From NCBI GenBank assembly GCA_963715025.1, contig CAVQQQ010000008.1:1-64000 (forward strand): DNA of 64,000 bases, written 5' to 3'. Positions 52,746-61,769 of the stretch are shown here, one piece after another; the first letter of the stretch is position 1, and each line of letters starts with the position of its first letter. Origin of the DNA: DASSJT01 sp963715025. GTDB lineage: Bacteria > Actinomycetota > Actinomycetes > Actinomycetales > Dermatophilaceae. A model generated the notes under the pieces. The model did no database searches and was not told the origin of the DNA. It saw only the letters and a program-made list of their open reading frames with translations. The position numbers and the translations under genes were made by a program.

Positions 52746-54797
52746 ATGCAACAGGAGCACGAGCGTGAGCTGGTCGGTGACACCGGGTCGGCGGCGGTGG
52801 TGGCCCGCAGGCCGCGTGTCCCCAGCCCCGGCAACCGCACCCGCCTGGTGCTCGCCAGCGCGCTCATGCTGTTCGTGGAACTGGCCCTGATCCGATGGAC
52901 GTCTTCGAACAACCTCTACCTCGTCCACCTGACCAACTTCGTCCTGCTGGCTAGTTTCCTCGGCATTGGCCTGGGCTTCCTGCGGGCCGACGCCCGTCGC
53001 GACCTCTTCCCGCTGGCGCCCGTGCTGCTCGCGGCCCTGGTCGGCTTCGTCCTGGCGTGCCCCGTCCGCACGGGGACCGGACGCGGCGGCCAGTGGGAGC
53101 TCGTGGGGCTGTTCGAAATGCCGGCCCTGCCGCGCCCGCTCAGCCTGGCTTTCGTCTTCGTGCTCACGGTGGCGACCCTCATGGCGCTCGCGCAGGAGGT
53201 GGCCCGGACCTTCGCCACGTTTGAGCCGCTCGAGGCCTACCGGCTCGACGTCGTCGGGAGCCTGACCGGCATCGCCTGCTTCGCGGCCCTGTCGTTCCTC
53301 CGGCTCCCGCCGGTCGGCTGGGGCCTGGCCGGCGCAGCGGTGTTCGTCGTCCTGCTCGGCCGTCGGGCTCGGCGCTGGCCCGCGCTCGCTCTCGGCGCCC
53401 TAGTCCTCATGCTCGGGGCGGAGTCCGTCGTGGGCAGCTTCCAGTGGTCGCCCTACTACAAGATCCACACCGCGGAGGTGGCCGGCGGGCTGGTACGCGT
53501 CGAGGTCAACAACACTCCCCTGCAGACCGCCCTCCCGCTGTCGGAGATCCGGCGCAGCTCGCCCTTCTACCTATACCCGTACACCTACGCCGGCTCACGC
53601 GACGACGTGCTCGTCATCGGCGCGGGCACCGGCAACGACGTGGCGGTGGCCCTGGACCAGGGCGCCAAGCGGGTGGACGCCGTCGAGATCGACCCCGCGC
53701 TCTTGCAGCTCGGTCGGGACCGCCACCCCGACCAGCCGTACTCCGACCCGCGGGTGACCACCCACGTCGACGACGGCCGGGCGTTCATGGAGCGCACCAA
53801 GCGCCGCTACGACCTCATCCTGCTCGCGCTGCCGGACTCGGCCACCATCGTCACCGGCCAGTCGGCCCTGCGGCTGGAGAACTACCTTTTCACCACGCAG
53901 GCGCTCGAGCGGGCCCGTTCGCTTCTCAAGGTGGATGGCACGTTCGCCATGTACAACTACTACGAGCCGTGGCTGCTCGACCGCTACGCCAACACGGTGC
54001 GGACCGTCTACGGGACCGCGCCGTGCGTCCAGCTCGGCCCGAGCTACGGACCGCGCCAGCAGGCCGTGCTCACCCTGCGCAAGGACGCCGGCACCGGTGG
54101 CTGCACGACGACCTGGTCACCGCGGGCCACGGCTCTCGAGCCCTCCGTCGACGACCGCCCGTTCCCCTACCTCGGGTCGCGCTCGATCCCGTCCTTCTAC
54201 CTGTCGATGCTCGGGCTGGTCCTGTTGGCTTCCGTCGTCGCGGTGCGTTCCGTCACGGGTCCGCTGCCCACCATGCGGCCGTATGCCGACCTGTTCTTCA
54301 TGGGCGCCGCGTTCCTACTCCTGGAGACCAAGAACGTCGTCCAGTTCGCGCTGCTCTTCGGCACGACGTGGGCGGTGAACGCGGCGGTCTTCGCCGGCGT
54401 GCTGCTGAGCGTCCTCGCGGCGATCGAGGTCGCGCGTCGGGTCACGATCCGTCGCCCGATCATTTTGTACGCCGGCCTGCTCGCCGCCCTGGCGGCGGCT
54501 TGGCTGATCCCACAGGACGCGCTGCTGGACCTCTCCCTGGTCCCCCGGTTCGTGGCCGGCGTGACAATCGCGTTCCTTCCCGTCTTCATGGCCAACCTGC
54601 TCTTCGCCGTGCGGTTCAAGGGCGTCGGCTCCAGCACGGTCGCCTTCGGGGCGAACCTCCTTGGGGCCATGGTGGGCGGGGCACTGGAGTACCTCGCGCT
54701 CATCTTCGGTTTCAACGCGCTGCTGATCGTGGTGGCGGTCCTGTACGGGCTGGCACTGCTCACCGGACGCAGGCACCTGGTCATGCCAGGCGCCTGA
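52746..54797 (+). CDS. Membrane-bound spermidine-synthase-like protein
   Basis: A 683-residue protein that combines membrane helices with a spermidine-synthase/methyltransferase domain. N-terminal helices: LVLASALMLFVELALIRW, LTNFVLLASFLGIGLGFLRA, LAPVLLAALVGFVLACPV, LSLAFVFVLTVATLMALAQE, GIACFAALSFLRL, GAAVFVVLLGRR. The Rossmann domain follows: DDVLVIGAGTGNDVAVALDQ, KRVDAVEIDPALLQLGRDRH, RRYDLILLALPDSATIVTGQ. A second set of helices fills the C-terminus (SFYLSMLGLVLLASVVAV to NALLIVVAVLYGLALLTG). The role is unclear: possibly polyamine or glycan-lipid modification. ATG 52746 has a GGGGG site. Confidence 0.85.
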   Translation: MQQEHERELVGDTGSAAVVARRPRVPSPGNRTRLVLASALMLFVELALIRWTSSNNLYLVHLTNFVLLASFLGIGLGFLRADARRDLFPLAPVLLAALVGFVLACPVRTGTGRGGQWELVGLFEMPALPRPLSLAFVFVLTVATLMALAQEVARTFATFEPLEAYRLDVVGSLTGIACFAALSFLRLPPVGWGLAGAAVFVVLLGRRARRWPALALGALVLMLGAESVVGSFQWSPYYKIHTAEVAGGLVRVEVNNTPLQTALPLSEIRRSSPFYLYPYTYAGSRDDVLVIGAGTGNDVAVALDQGAKRVDAVEIDPALLQLGRDRHPDQPYSDPRVTTHVDDGRAFMERTKRRYDLILLALPDSATIVTGQSALRLENYLFTTQALERARSLLKVDGTFAMYNYYEPWLLDRYANTVRTVYGTAPCVQLGPSYGPRQQAVLTLRKDAGTGGCTTTWSPRATALEPSVDDRPFPYLGSRSIPSFYLSMLGLVLLASVVAVRSVTGPLPTMRPYADLFFMGAAFLLLETKNVVQFALLFGTTWAVNAAVFAGVLLSVLAAIEVARRVTIRRPIILYAGLLAALAAAWLIPQDALLDLSLVPRFVAGVTIAFLPVFMANLLFAVRFKGVGSSTVAFGANLLGAMVGGALEYLALIFGFNALLIVVAVLYGLALLTGRRHLVMPGA

Positions 54798-55259
54798 GGG
54801 CCGGCTCTCACTCAATCGGCCGGGTGGTGCCACGACCCGGGCTCAGCCTGGTTCGCCCCTGCCGCGCAGCCTTCGCGCAGGCGGGGTCCGCTCGAGCCGC
54901 TCCCGGGGTATGTTTCCCCGCTTGTCGCGGGATAACTTCCGCACCTGACCGGGTCGGCGATGTCGGCTCGCTCGTTCGATATATGGTCCGAGCCCGCGTC
55001 TTCCCGCCGCGGGTGACGCTGGCCGCTCTCAGCAAGCGTCCGCAATTGCCGCCGGGCGCGCTCGGTCGTGCCGGGTTGAGTGGGGCAGGCACGAGCCGGC
55101 GCAATACACATCCGACGATCGGCGGCTCGTTGCGGCGTGAAGCAATTGCCCAGCGCGGTCAGCACGGGATGGGCGTAATCTGACAACCTAGACGCCCGGA
55201 GTTAACATCTCGTCGCAGGGCGCGGTATGCGGTGCCGATGACCGACTGGAGGCGCCAAA
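54798..55259. other. Intergenic, nothing recognised
   Basis: 462 bp after the spermidine-synthase-like gene and before the MOSC fragment. No known protein in any frame; the promoter of the MOSC gene (start 55260) should be near its right edge (GACTGGAGGCGCC is a likely ribosome site). Confidence 0.3.
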
Positions 55260-55470
55260 ATGCCTGTGACGGTAACCGAGATCTGGCGCTACCCGGTGAA
55301 GTCGATGGGCGGTGAACGCCTCGACAACGTCGCCGTGGATGAGCGCGGCATGATCGCCGACCGGATGTGGGCGGTTCGAGATCCGGAGCTGGGCTCGATA
55401 ACGACCGCACGACGCCGGCCTGCGCTGCTGAGGTGCGGCGCCCGCTACGCGGCCGATCCGTTGGAGTCCG
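55260..55470 (+). pseudogene. MOSC-domain protein, N-terminal part only
   Basis: ATG 55260 (after GGAGG) encodes TVTEIWRYPVKSMGGERLDN then VAVDERGMIADRMWAVRDPE and TARRRPALLRCGARY, the MOSC_N beta-barrel that begins MOSC (molybdenum cofactor sulfurase C-terminal-like) proteins. At about 55470 the sequence passes directly into an IS110 transposase on the opposite strand; the MOSC core domain with its reactive cysteine is missing. Confidence 0.75.
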
Positions 55471-55474
55471 CCCT

Positions 55475-56498
55475 GGAAGGGCGGCGCGCAGCAACGGTCG
55501 GCCGGCGCCGGTGACGCGGGCCCGACCGGTGAAAGCACCGGACTTCCTCTCGCGCGGGGCCAGGCCGGCGTGTTTGACCACGGCGCGGGCGGAGGTGAAC
55601 CGGGTCAGGTCGCCGGTCTCGGCCAGGATCGCGGCGGCCCCGATCGGGGAGAGCCGGTCGATGGACGTGGCCAGCTCGGTCAGTTTCAGGTCGTCCAGGA
55701 CCGACACCATGCGCGCCTCAATGTCGGCGAGGCTGGTCTTGGCGTGGTCCCAGTCGTCGATCACCCAGGCGATCCGTTCGAACGCGGCCGGCCGGTGCGT
55801 GATGACCCCGGCGGTGTCGCTCAATGCGGCGAACAGCCGGCGGGTGATCCGCAGGCATGGACGCTGCCCGCCCCGGCGGGTGACTTCCTTGCGGACGGCG
55901 CGTTCGAACCGGGCCGGGCCGAGGCGTCGGGTGCGGGCCAGGTCGCCACCGTCACGGTCGACGACCACCGCTAGGGCCGCGACCCAGGTGGCGGAGCGGA
56001 ACGGCCAGTTCGCCGCCGCCAGGGCGGCGGGCCACACGCACTCGAGGAGGTCACGGACCTGCTGCACGCACGCCACGTGCTCACCGATCAGCTGCTCACG
56101 TCGGACGCCGAGGTGCCGCAGCCGGCCCCAGGTCTCCTCGACCGGTTCGGGCAGGTAGCAGCGCAGCTGCGCGGTCAGGCGGGCGATCAGCACCGCGTCC
56201 TTGTCGTCGGTCTTGTCGCTGGTCAGGTCCTCGGTCTTGCGCACCCACGCCGAGACGGCCGGCTGCACGCACACGAACGACATCCCTCGCTCACCGGCGA
56301 GCCGGCCAAGCACCCGCCACCGGTGCCCGGTCGGCTCACAGGCAACCCTCACCCCGGCAAACCCGGCCCTGGACCCCCGCTCGGCGGCCCAGTCCAACGC
56401 GGTCCCCAGGTCCCAGGCCTTACATCGGAACGTGCGCCGGGCCAGCACTTTGGAGTCGTGGTCGGTCACCACGACCATCTGCTTGCGATCAGCCAGGT
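55475..56498 (-). pseudogene. IS110-family transposase IS110-D, truncated at both ends
   Basis: Reverse strand from 56498: LADRKQMVVVTDHDSKVLAR, VRVACEPTGHRWRVLGRLAG, TSDKTDDKDAVLIARLTAQL (DEDD-like acidic residues), and LSPIGAAAILAETGDLTRFT, ARAVVKHAGLAPRERKSGAF then TGRARVTGAGRPLLRAA. The expected next helix (about 60 residues) is cut off at the MOSC joint, and the first few residues with the first catalytic Asp are cut off at the IS3-A end (56499). Related to but distinct from IS110-A and IS110-C. Confidence 0.8.
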
Positions 56499-56820
56499 TG
56501 AGATTCCCCCCGAATCGTGGAGGTCTTCTCTATGCGGCCTCGGACTCGGGGCCGGCGAGGTTCTCGTAGTTGATGGGTGACATCATCTTGGCACTGGAGT
56601 GCCGGCGGGTGGTGTTGTAGAACTCGTGACACCACTCGAGGACGACCTGCCGAGCGTGGTCCGGGTCACGGAACTCGTTGCGGGACAGCACTTCCCATTC
56701 GAGCGTGGAGAAAAACGCCTCGGCGGCGGCATTGTCGAAGCACGACCCGACCCGGCCCATGGACTGGCGGATCCCGAGCCGGTCGGCGCACAGGCGGGTG
56801 AAGTCCTTCGCGGTGTACGT

Positions 56821-58314
56821 GGCAGGTTCAGGGGGTCGATGCAACACCGGCATGTGCCAGGGAGGTTAGCTGCTCTTGGTAGACCTCGGCGGGCGTGCGC
56901 CATCCCAAGACCTTGCGTGGCCGGCTGTTGAGGGTGACAGCGACGGCCTGGAGGTCCTCGTCATCCCAACGGGACAGGTCGGTGCCCTTGGGGAAGTACT
57001 GGCGCAGCAGCCCGTTGGTGTTCTCGTTGCTCGGGCGCTGCCACGGCGAGTGGGGGTCGCAGAAGTAGACGGCGATCCCGGCGTCGATCTTGAGTTGGAC
57101 GTGCTGGGCCATCTCCCCGCCTTGGTCCCAGGTCAGCGACCGCCGCAGCTGTTCGGGCAGGCCGCCGATCTGGGCGACGATCGCGTCACGGACGGCCTCG
57201 GCGCCGTGCCCGGCAATCGGTGGCCCGTTCTTGACGTACGGGGTGGTGCCGAAGCCGTCCATGCGGGGCAGATGCAGCAGCAGGGTGTACCTGCTGGATC
57301 GTTCGACCAGGGTCCCGATCGCGGACTTCTCGAGCCCGATGATCAGATCGCCTTCCCAGTGCCCGGGCACGGCACGGTCGGCGGCCTCAGCAGGCCGCTG
57401 GGAGATCTTGACCTCGTCGGTGACGAAACTCCTGCCGCTCCGGCCGGTCCGGGCGCGGGGCTCTCGCAACGCCCGACCAGTGCGCAGGCACGCGGTCAGC
57501 TCGCGCTTGAGCGCGCCGCGGCCCTGGACGTACAGCGACTGGTAGATCGTCTCCGGCGAGATCCGCATGGACCCATCGTCGGGGAAGTCGACCTTCAACC
57601 GGTTGCTGATCTGCTCCGGGCTCCACGCCACACCCCAGCGCCGGTGCTGCCTGCGTCCGTGGCGGCGACCGGCCCACGGCACGTTCGGCCCGGCGATCGG
57701 GCGCCCGTCGCCATCGGTGACCTCACCGGCCAGCCTGTGCTCCACGTAGGCACGCAGCCTCGGGTTCGTGGCGAGCTTTGCCGCCTTCGGACGCTTCGCA
57801 GCCTTCTGCGCCTTCCACTGCGCCACACCGGCTCGATAGACCCGCTTGCCAGCCCTGGTCGCGGCGTTACGGCGCAGTTCACGAGAGACCGTCGAGGGGT
57901 CACGCTCGATCCGTCGGGCGATCTCGCGCACCCCGTGGTCCTGGGCCTTCAGCAGCGCGATCTCCTCCCGCTCCGCGAACGACAGGTGGCGACCGGTCGG
58001 CTCGGACAGGCTGATCGGCGACATCCCGCCAGCGTGGCGGAACCACCGGACACCGACCGGTGTCGACACACCCACTACCGCCGCCGCGTCCTCGGTCCTC
58101 ACACCCTCCGCGATCAACCGCCAGAACGCCCGCTGCACCGCACGCGACGGCTCAGGGCGCCCCGGCGACCGCATCGGCGGCCGCAACGCCCGATCCGCCG
58201 CCCACTGCCGCCGCCCACTCGCCGAGCCACTCCCGTTCGTCGTCGACCGCCTCTGCCTCGCCGCCACAGCCCACCTCCGTCATCGAGGTGTTGCGACGAC
58301 CAGTTGAATCCGCC
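56821..58314 (-). mobile_element. IS30-family element, IS30-A copy 2
   Basis: 1494 bp, same end sequences as copy 1 (read on the reverse strand: GGCGGATTCAACTGGTCG at the start, GAACCTGCC at the finish). Target duplication ACG on the reverse strand (forward CGT at 56818-56820 and 58315-58317). Inserted in the HTDRGSTY codons of IS3-A orfB. The copies differ at many positions, so they arose separately. Confidence 0.93.
56828..58267 (-). CDS. IS30-family transposase, IS30-A copy 2
   Basis: A 479-residue intact IS30 transposase: AVQRAFWRLIAEGVRTEDAA then AVVGVSTPVGVRWFRHAGGM (N-terminal HTH), REIARRIERDPSTVSRELRR (second HTH), DDE core GHWEGDLIIGLEKSAIGTLV, RRSLTWDQGGEMAQHVQLKI, and VYFCDPHSPWQRPSNENTNG with the catalytic Glu in SNEN. 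It ends QEQLTSLAHAGVASTP. The frame is continuous here, which shows by comparison that copy 1 carries a 1-base error. The first residues (MAARQRRSTTNGSG) differ from copy 1. Confidence 0.93.
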   Translation of the reverse strand: MAARQRRSTTNGSGSASGRRQWAADRALRPPMRSPGRPEPSRAVQRAFWRLIAEGVRTEDAAAVVGVSTPVGVRWFRHAGGMSPISLSEPTGRHLSFAEREEIALLKAQDHGVREIARRIERDPSTVSRELRRNAATRAGKRVYRAGVAQWKAQKAAKRPKAAKLATNPRLRAYVEHRLAGEVTDGDGRPIAGPNVPWAGRRHGRRQHRRWGVAWSPEQISNRLKVDFPDDGSMRISPETIYQSLYVQGRGALKRELTACLRTGRALREPRARTGRSGRSFVTDEVKISQRPAEAADRAVPGHWEGDLIIGLEKSAIGTLVERSSRYTLLLHLPRMDGFGTTPYVKNGPPIAGHGAEAVRDAIVAQIGGLPEQLRRSLTWDQGGEMAQHVQLKIDAGIAVYFCDPHSPWQRPSNENTNGLLRQYFPKGTDLSRWDDEDLQAVAVTLNSRPRKVLGWRTPAEVYQEQLTSLAHAGVASTP

Positions 58315-58913
58315 CGTGCTGCCGCGGTCGGTGTGGAAGATGACGCCCTCAATGCGCCCGCCGCGGACCGCGGCCGCCATCTTGATCGCCGCGCAGGCCA
58401 GCTCCGCGTCCGGGTGCAGCGAGGTGGCGGCGGCGAGCAGCCGACGCGAGTACAGGTCGATCACCGTGGCCAGGTACAGCTTCCCGGACGCCGTCGGGAT
58501 CTCGGTGATGTCGCCCACCCACTTCTCGTTCATCCGGGTCGCGGTGAAGTCCCGGCTCACCAGGTCCGGGAACAGCGGCGCGTTCTTGTCCCGCTTCGTC
58601 AAACCGTTGCGTCGCTTGACGATCCGCGCGACCAGACCCTGCCGGCGCATCGAGTCAGCGACCGTCTTCTCGGACACCTTCCAGCCCTTGTCGCGCAGGT
58701 CGGCGTACAGCCTCGGCGAGCCGTGCAGGCGCCGCTGGGTCGTGAACTCCTTCGCGACCGCCGCGTCGAGTCTGGCCCGCCGCTCCTGACGCCTCGTCGG
58801 GCCCCGGCCCTGCCACTTGTAGAACCACGAGATGCTGACCCCGAGGATCAGGCAGGTGAACGCCACGGGCACCCGGTACGGCGTCCTCTGGTCGCCGATG
58901 AAGTGTGCCACGC

Positions 58914-59204
58914 TCACTTCATCGCCTCCTTCACCCACAGGACCACGGAGCGCTTGAGGACATCGCGCTCCATCCGCAGCTCGGCGTTCTCCGCCCGCAG
59001 CCGCTTCAGCTCCTCGATGTCACCGGTCGACAGGCCGCTCGTGCCCTCCCGGTCCTGCCGGTCCTTTAGCACCCAGTTGCCGAGGGTGCCCTCGTTGACC
59101 CCCAGCTCGCGGGCCGCGGCGGCGATGCTCTTGCCGGTCTCGTTCACCAGCCTCACCGCGCCTTCACGGAACTCCCGATCGAACTTCCGTCTCTTCTCCG
59201 GCAT
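58914..59204 (-). CDS. IS3-A orfA
   Basis: A 96-residue OrfA: MPEKRRKFDREFREGAVRLV then NETGKSIAAAARELGVNEGT and LGNWVLKD form the HTH; LSTGDIEELKRLRAENAELR then MERDVLKRSVVLWVKEAMK is the leucine zipper. The stop at 58914-58916 overlaps the first codons of orfB (GTG 58917), the standard IS3 frameshift arrangement. ATG 59204 is chosen by homology. Confidence 0.88.
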   Translation of the reverse strand: MPEKRRKFDREFREGAVRLVNETGKSIAAAARELGVNEGTLGNWVLKDRQDREGTSGLSTGDIEELKRLRAENAELRMERDVLKRSVVLWVKEAMK

Positions 59205-59660
59205 GACTCTCCTCATAGTCGATGCCTCCCCGGTTCGGGGGGAGTCTCACGGGGAGCGTGAGGATCTTGGGGTCGCTGTCGCTGATGAAGCGCTCTGGGT
59301 GGGCGAGCCGGGCTGCGGCTAGGGCCGCGGAGCACTGCTCGGACACCGTCTTGGCGTGTCCGTAGTGGACGTCGGCGGGGGTGCAGGCCGATGCCGGTGT
59401 GGTGGTGCTCGTGGTTGTAGTAGCTGAAGAACGGCTCGCCGAAGGCGCGGGCGTCGGCCAGGGATCCGATCCGGTCGGGGAAGACCGGGGCGTACTTCAA
59501 CGTCTTGAACGCGGCCTCGCTGTAGGGGTTGTCGTTTGACACTCGGGGTCGGGAGTGGGACCTGGTCACGCCGAGGTCGGCGAGCAGGGTGGCCACGGTC
59601 TTCGAGGTCATCGAGGTGCCGCGGACGCCCTTCTGTTTGTCAAGGGGGCCTGGTTGATGG

Positions 59661-59752
59661 AACACGCATGCTGGTCGATCTCAAGGGTTGCTGCGCAATC
59701 GCTGCCCGCGACGGGCCTGCGGCCGCCCTTGACCTCGTCCAGCATGCGTGTT
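59661..59752. repeat. Long imperfect inverted repeat in the IS110-C right end
   Basis: AACACGCATGCTGG (59661-59674) is exactly complementary to CCAGCATGCGTGTT (59739-59752), and pairing continues inward with mismatches (TCGATCTCAAGGG against CCCTTGACCTCGT). The result is a hairpin of about 27 bp stem with a 36-nt loop, downstream of the transposase. Confidence 0.7.
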
Positions 59753-59764
59753 GAGCGGCGATGA

Positions 59765-59826
59765 GGCCCCCCCGGGTGCCTGACCACTCCTGCCGGCACC
59801 CGGGGGGGCCGGCAGGAGTGGTCAGG
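59765..59826 (-). promoter_or_regulatory. Two mutually exclusive stems at the IS110-C transposase stop
   Basis: Stem A: GGCCCCCCCGGGTGC (59765-59779) with GCACCCGGGGGGGCC (59796-59810). Stem B: CCTGACCACTCCTGCCGGC (59779-59797) with its complement at 59808-59826. The two perfect stems (15 and 19 bp) share bases and cannot form together; stem B covers the stop codon (59822-59824). Termination or read-through control is a possible role. Confidence 0.6.
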
Positions 59827-60905
59827 CCGCGGGTGGGAGCTGGCGGACGGCTCGTTGCTGGTTGCGCAGGAGGTAGTAGGCCTCGCGGGCGATGTATCGC
59901 TTGAGGCAGCGCAGGATCTCGGGGTTGGAGTGTTGCTGGGCCTTCTTCCTGGCGACGTAGGCCTGGGTGGTGGGGTGCATCCGCCAGCGGCTGATGGCGA
60001 TCGTGTGCGGGGCGGAGTTCGCGGCCCGGTCCCCGCCCCGGTTGAGCCGGTGGCGGGTGGTCATCCCGGAGGAGGCCGGTAGCGGTGCCGACTCCGCAGA
60101 GCATCGCGAAGGAGGCCTCGGAGGCGAGCCGGTCGGGGTTGTCGCCGGCGGTGATGAGCAGCTGGGTGGCGGACTCGTAGCCGATCCCGACCCGGGCGAG
60201 CAGGCCCGGGGCGAGCTGTCCGACCAGGGCGTGCATGGGGACCTGCAGGTCGGCGATCTCGTCGTGCAGTTCCAGGTAGCGCCGCGCGAGGGACTTCAGC
60301 GTGATCTTCGTGGCGGTGACCGGGTCGCGGTACCCACTCAGGTCCGGACGCCAGCCGGCGAGGGTGCGGATCAGCTGCATGCGGGTCAGGTTCCGCAGCT
60401 GGTCGCGCAGCTCCTCGGGCGCAGAGATGATGGTGGCGTGGATCAGCTGCAGCGCGACCCGGCGCGCGCTGATCGCGCTGGAGCGGGCAATCTTCAACGC
60501 GCGCAACGACTCCACCATCCCGTCGTGGGCGCGCGGGGTCACGGTGCGGACCCGGGCGTAGGCGGCGTGCGCGGCCTGCTCGGCGTCGATGGTGTCGTCC
60601 TTGCCGCGCTTGCGCCGGTCGGCCTTGTCGCCGGCGGTGACCTCCAGCACGTCGACCCCGGCAGCGTCCAGGTGTCGCATCAGCCCGGCGCCGTAGGAGC
60701 CGGTGCACTCCACCCCGACCCGGGCGACGTCACCGAAGCTGCGCATCCACCGCACCAGCGCCCGATAGCCGGCTCGGGTCGTGGAGAACGACTCGGTGCC
60801 GATCACCCGGTCGTGGACATCGACGACCGCCACGACGTGCAGGTCCTTGTGGGTGTCGACACCTCCGATCACGATCGGCGAGGTGGTCGTGGTCAGGTCC
60901 GTCAT
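59822..60905 (-). pseudogene. IS110-C transposase with one frameshift
   Basis: ATG 60905 starts MTDLTTTTSPIVIGGVDTHK then DLHVVAVVDVHDRV (first Asp), VGVECTGSYGAGLMRHLDAA (Glu), GKDDTIDAEQAAHAAY (Asp pair). At about 60085 one extra G (GTCGGCACCG where the family needs G-V-A-P) shifts the frame; the next frame continues PLPASSGMTTRHRLNRGGDR, AANSAPHTIAISRWRMHPTT, RKKAQQHSNPEILRCLKRYI and stops at 59822. The ASSG serine motif is thus in the second frame. A single base decides between active and dead. Confidence 0.85.
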
Positions 60906-61205
60906 GTGGTGCTCCCTCGGTCGTGGCAACAGCCGGTCGCCCCCGGCCGAACCAGACACCTGGACAAGACAGCAAAGAGACGAAGACCGTCAGGCCCCTC
61001 TCGGGTCACATGGCACCGGCGAGACCGTGGGCCTCGCCGGAGGTGTTCCCGAGCAACCGACAAGTCCGAAGGAATGACACGAACAGGTCGATCGGAGTGC
61101 GGGTCAGGATGCTGCGAGAACACCTCCGACACCACGGCAGACCCGAGGGTCGATCGGCGTGAGAGTCACGAAGCCCGGGAACACCTGGCACCTCACATAC
61201 TTACT
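60906..61205 (-). ncRNA. Candidate bridge RNA region of IS110-C
   Basis: 300 nt of non-coding left end upstream of the transposase. Family knowledge places the bridge RNA of IS110-group elements here. GC-rich self-complementary segments are present (for example GAGGTGTTCCCGAG and GAGAACACCTC, about 61037-61118). Guide loops were not assigned. Confidence 0.4.
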
Positions 61206-61769
61206 GTCGGCGTGGACCGCGATCGGGATGCCGTGGATCCCGAAGATCTCCTTCATCAGTTCCTCGGCCAGGACGCCGTGCTTGCAGCTGTGGACGTGGG
61301 CGCCGACGATGTAGCGGGAGGTAGATGTCGATCATCACGTAGGCGTCGTAGTAGACGCCCCTGGTCGGGCCCACGAGTTCGGTGATGTCCCAGGAGTACA
61401 CCTGCCCGGGTCCGGTGGCGAGGAGTTCGGGCACCGCCCGGGCGGGATGCCGGGCCAGCCGGCGCCGTTCCCTGACCTGACCAGCCTCGGCCAGGATCCG
61501 GTACATCGTGGAGACCGAGCACAGGTACTGGCCCCGTTCGAGGAGGGTGGCGTAGACCTGCAACGGGGGCTGGTCGACGAACTCCTCGGAGTCCAGCACC
61601 CGGGTCCGCTCGGCCAAGCTCAGCCTGTTCGCCGGGGCCGGACGAGGCGAGGGATCGCAGGCGGTGGCGGGCTTGGCTTGACGGGTCGCGGTGGCCCGGG
61701 CGACCCCGGTCAACGACGCCGCGCCGCGGCTCGTCACCCCGGCCGCGGTCAGCTCGCGGTAGGTGGCCA

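Larger units (their letters stand above)
56530..58917 (-). pseudogene. IS3-A orfB transposase split by IS30-A copy 2
   Basis: First part (58917 to 58315): FTCLILGVSISWFYKWQGRG, HGSPRLYADLRDKGWKVSEK, MNEKWVGDITEIPTASGKLY (first Asp) and RGGRIEGVIFHTDRGST (second Asp). Second part (from 56817 to 56530): YTAKDFTRLCADRLGIRQSM, GRVGSCFDNAAAEAFFSTLE (final Glu), EFYNTTRRHSSAKMMSPINY. They join exactly as GVIFHTDRGSTYTAKDF after removal of IS30-A copy 2 and one ACG. Confidence 0.9.
56499..59249 (-). mobile_element. IS3-family element IS3-A, interrupted by IS30-A copy 2
   Basis: Inverted ends TGAGATTCCCCCCGAATCGT at 56499 and, read from 59249 on the other strand, TGAGACTCCCCCCGAACCGG. Without the nested IS30 and its duplication it is 1254 bp, normal for IS3. 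No target duplication: it is flanked by IS110-D on one side and IS3-B on the other, so a deletion between the two older elements has occurred. Confidence 0.9.
59625..61205 (-). mobile_element. IS110-family element IS110-C
   Basis: About 1.58 kb between the IS3-B sequences ...GTCCACGCCGAC (reverse strand, ends 61206) and CCGCGGCACCTCG (starts 59624); joining them recreates GCCGACCGCGGCACC with at most one shared C and no other duplication, as expected for IS110. Layout on the reverse strand: ~300-nt left end, transposase gene, ~195-nt right end with strong hairpins. Confidence 0.85.

Noticed and set aside
53444..55183. A 579-codon open frame overlapping the spermidine-synthase-like gene
   Set aside because: It is the +1 shadow of a strongly conserved protein and has alanine/arginine-biased composition with no recognisable domain.
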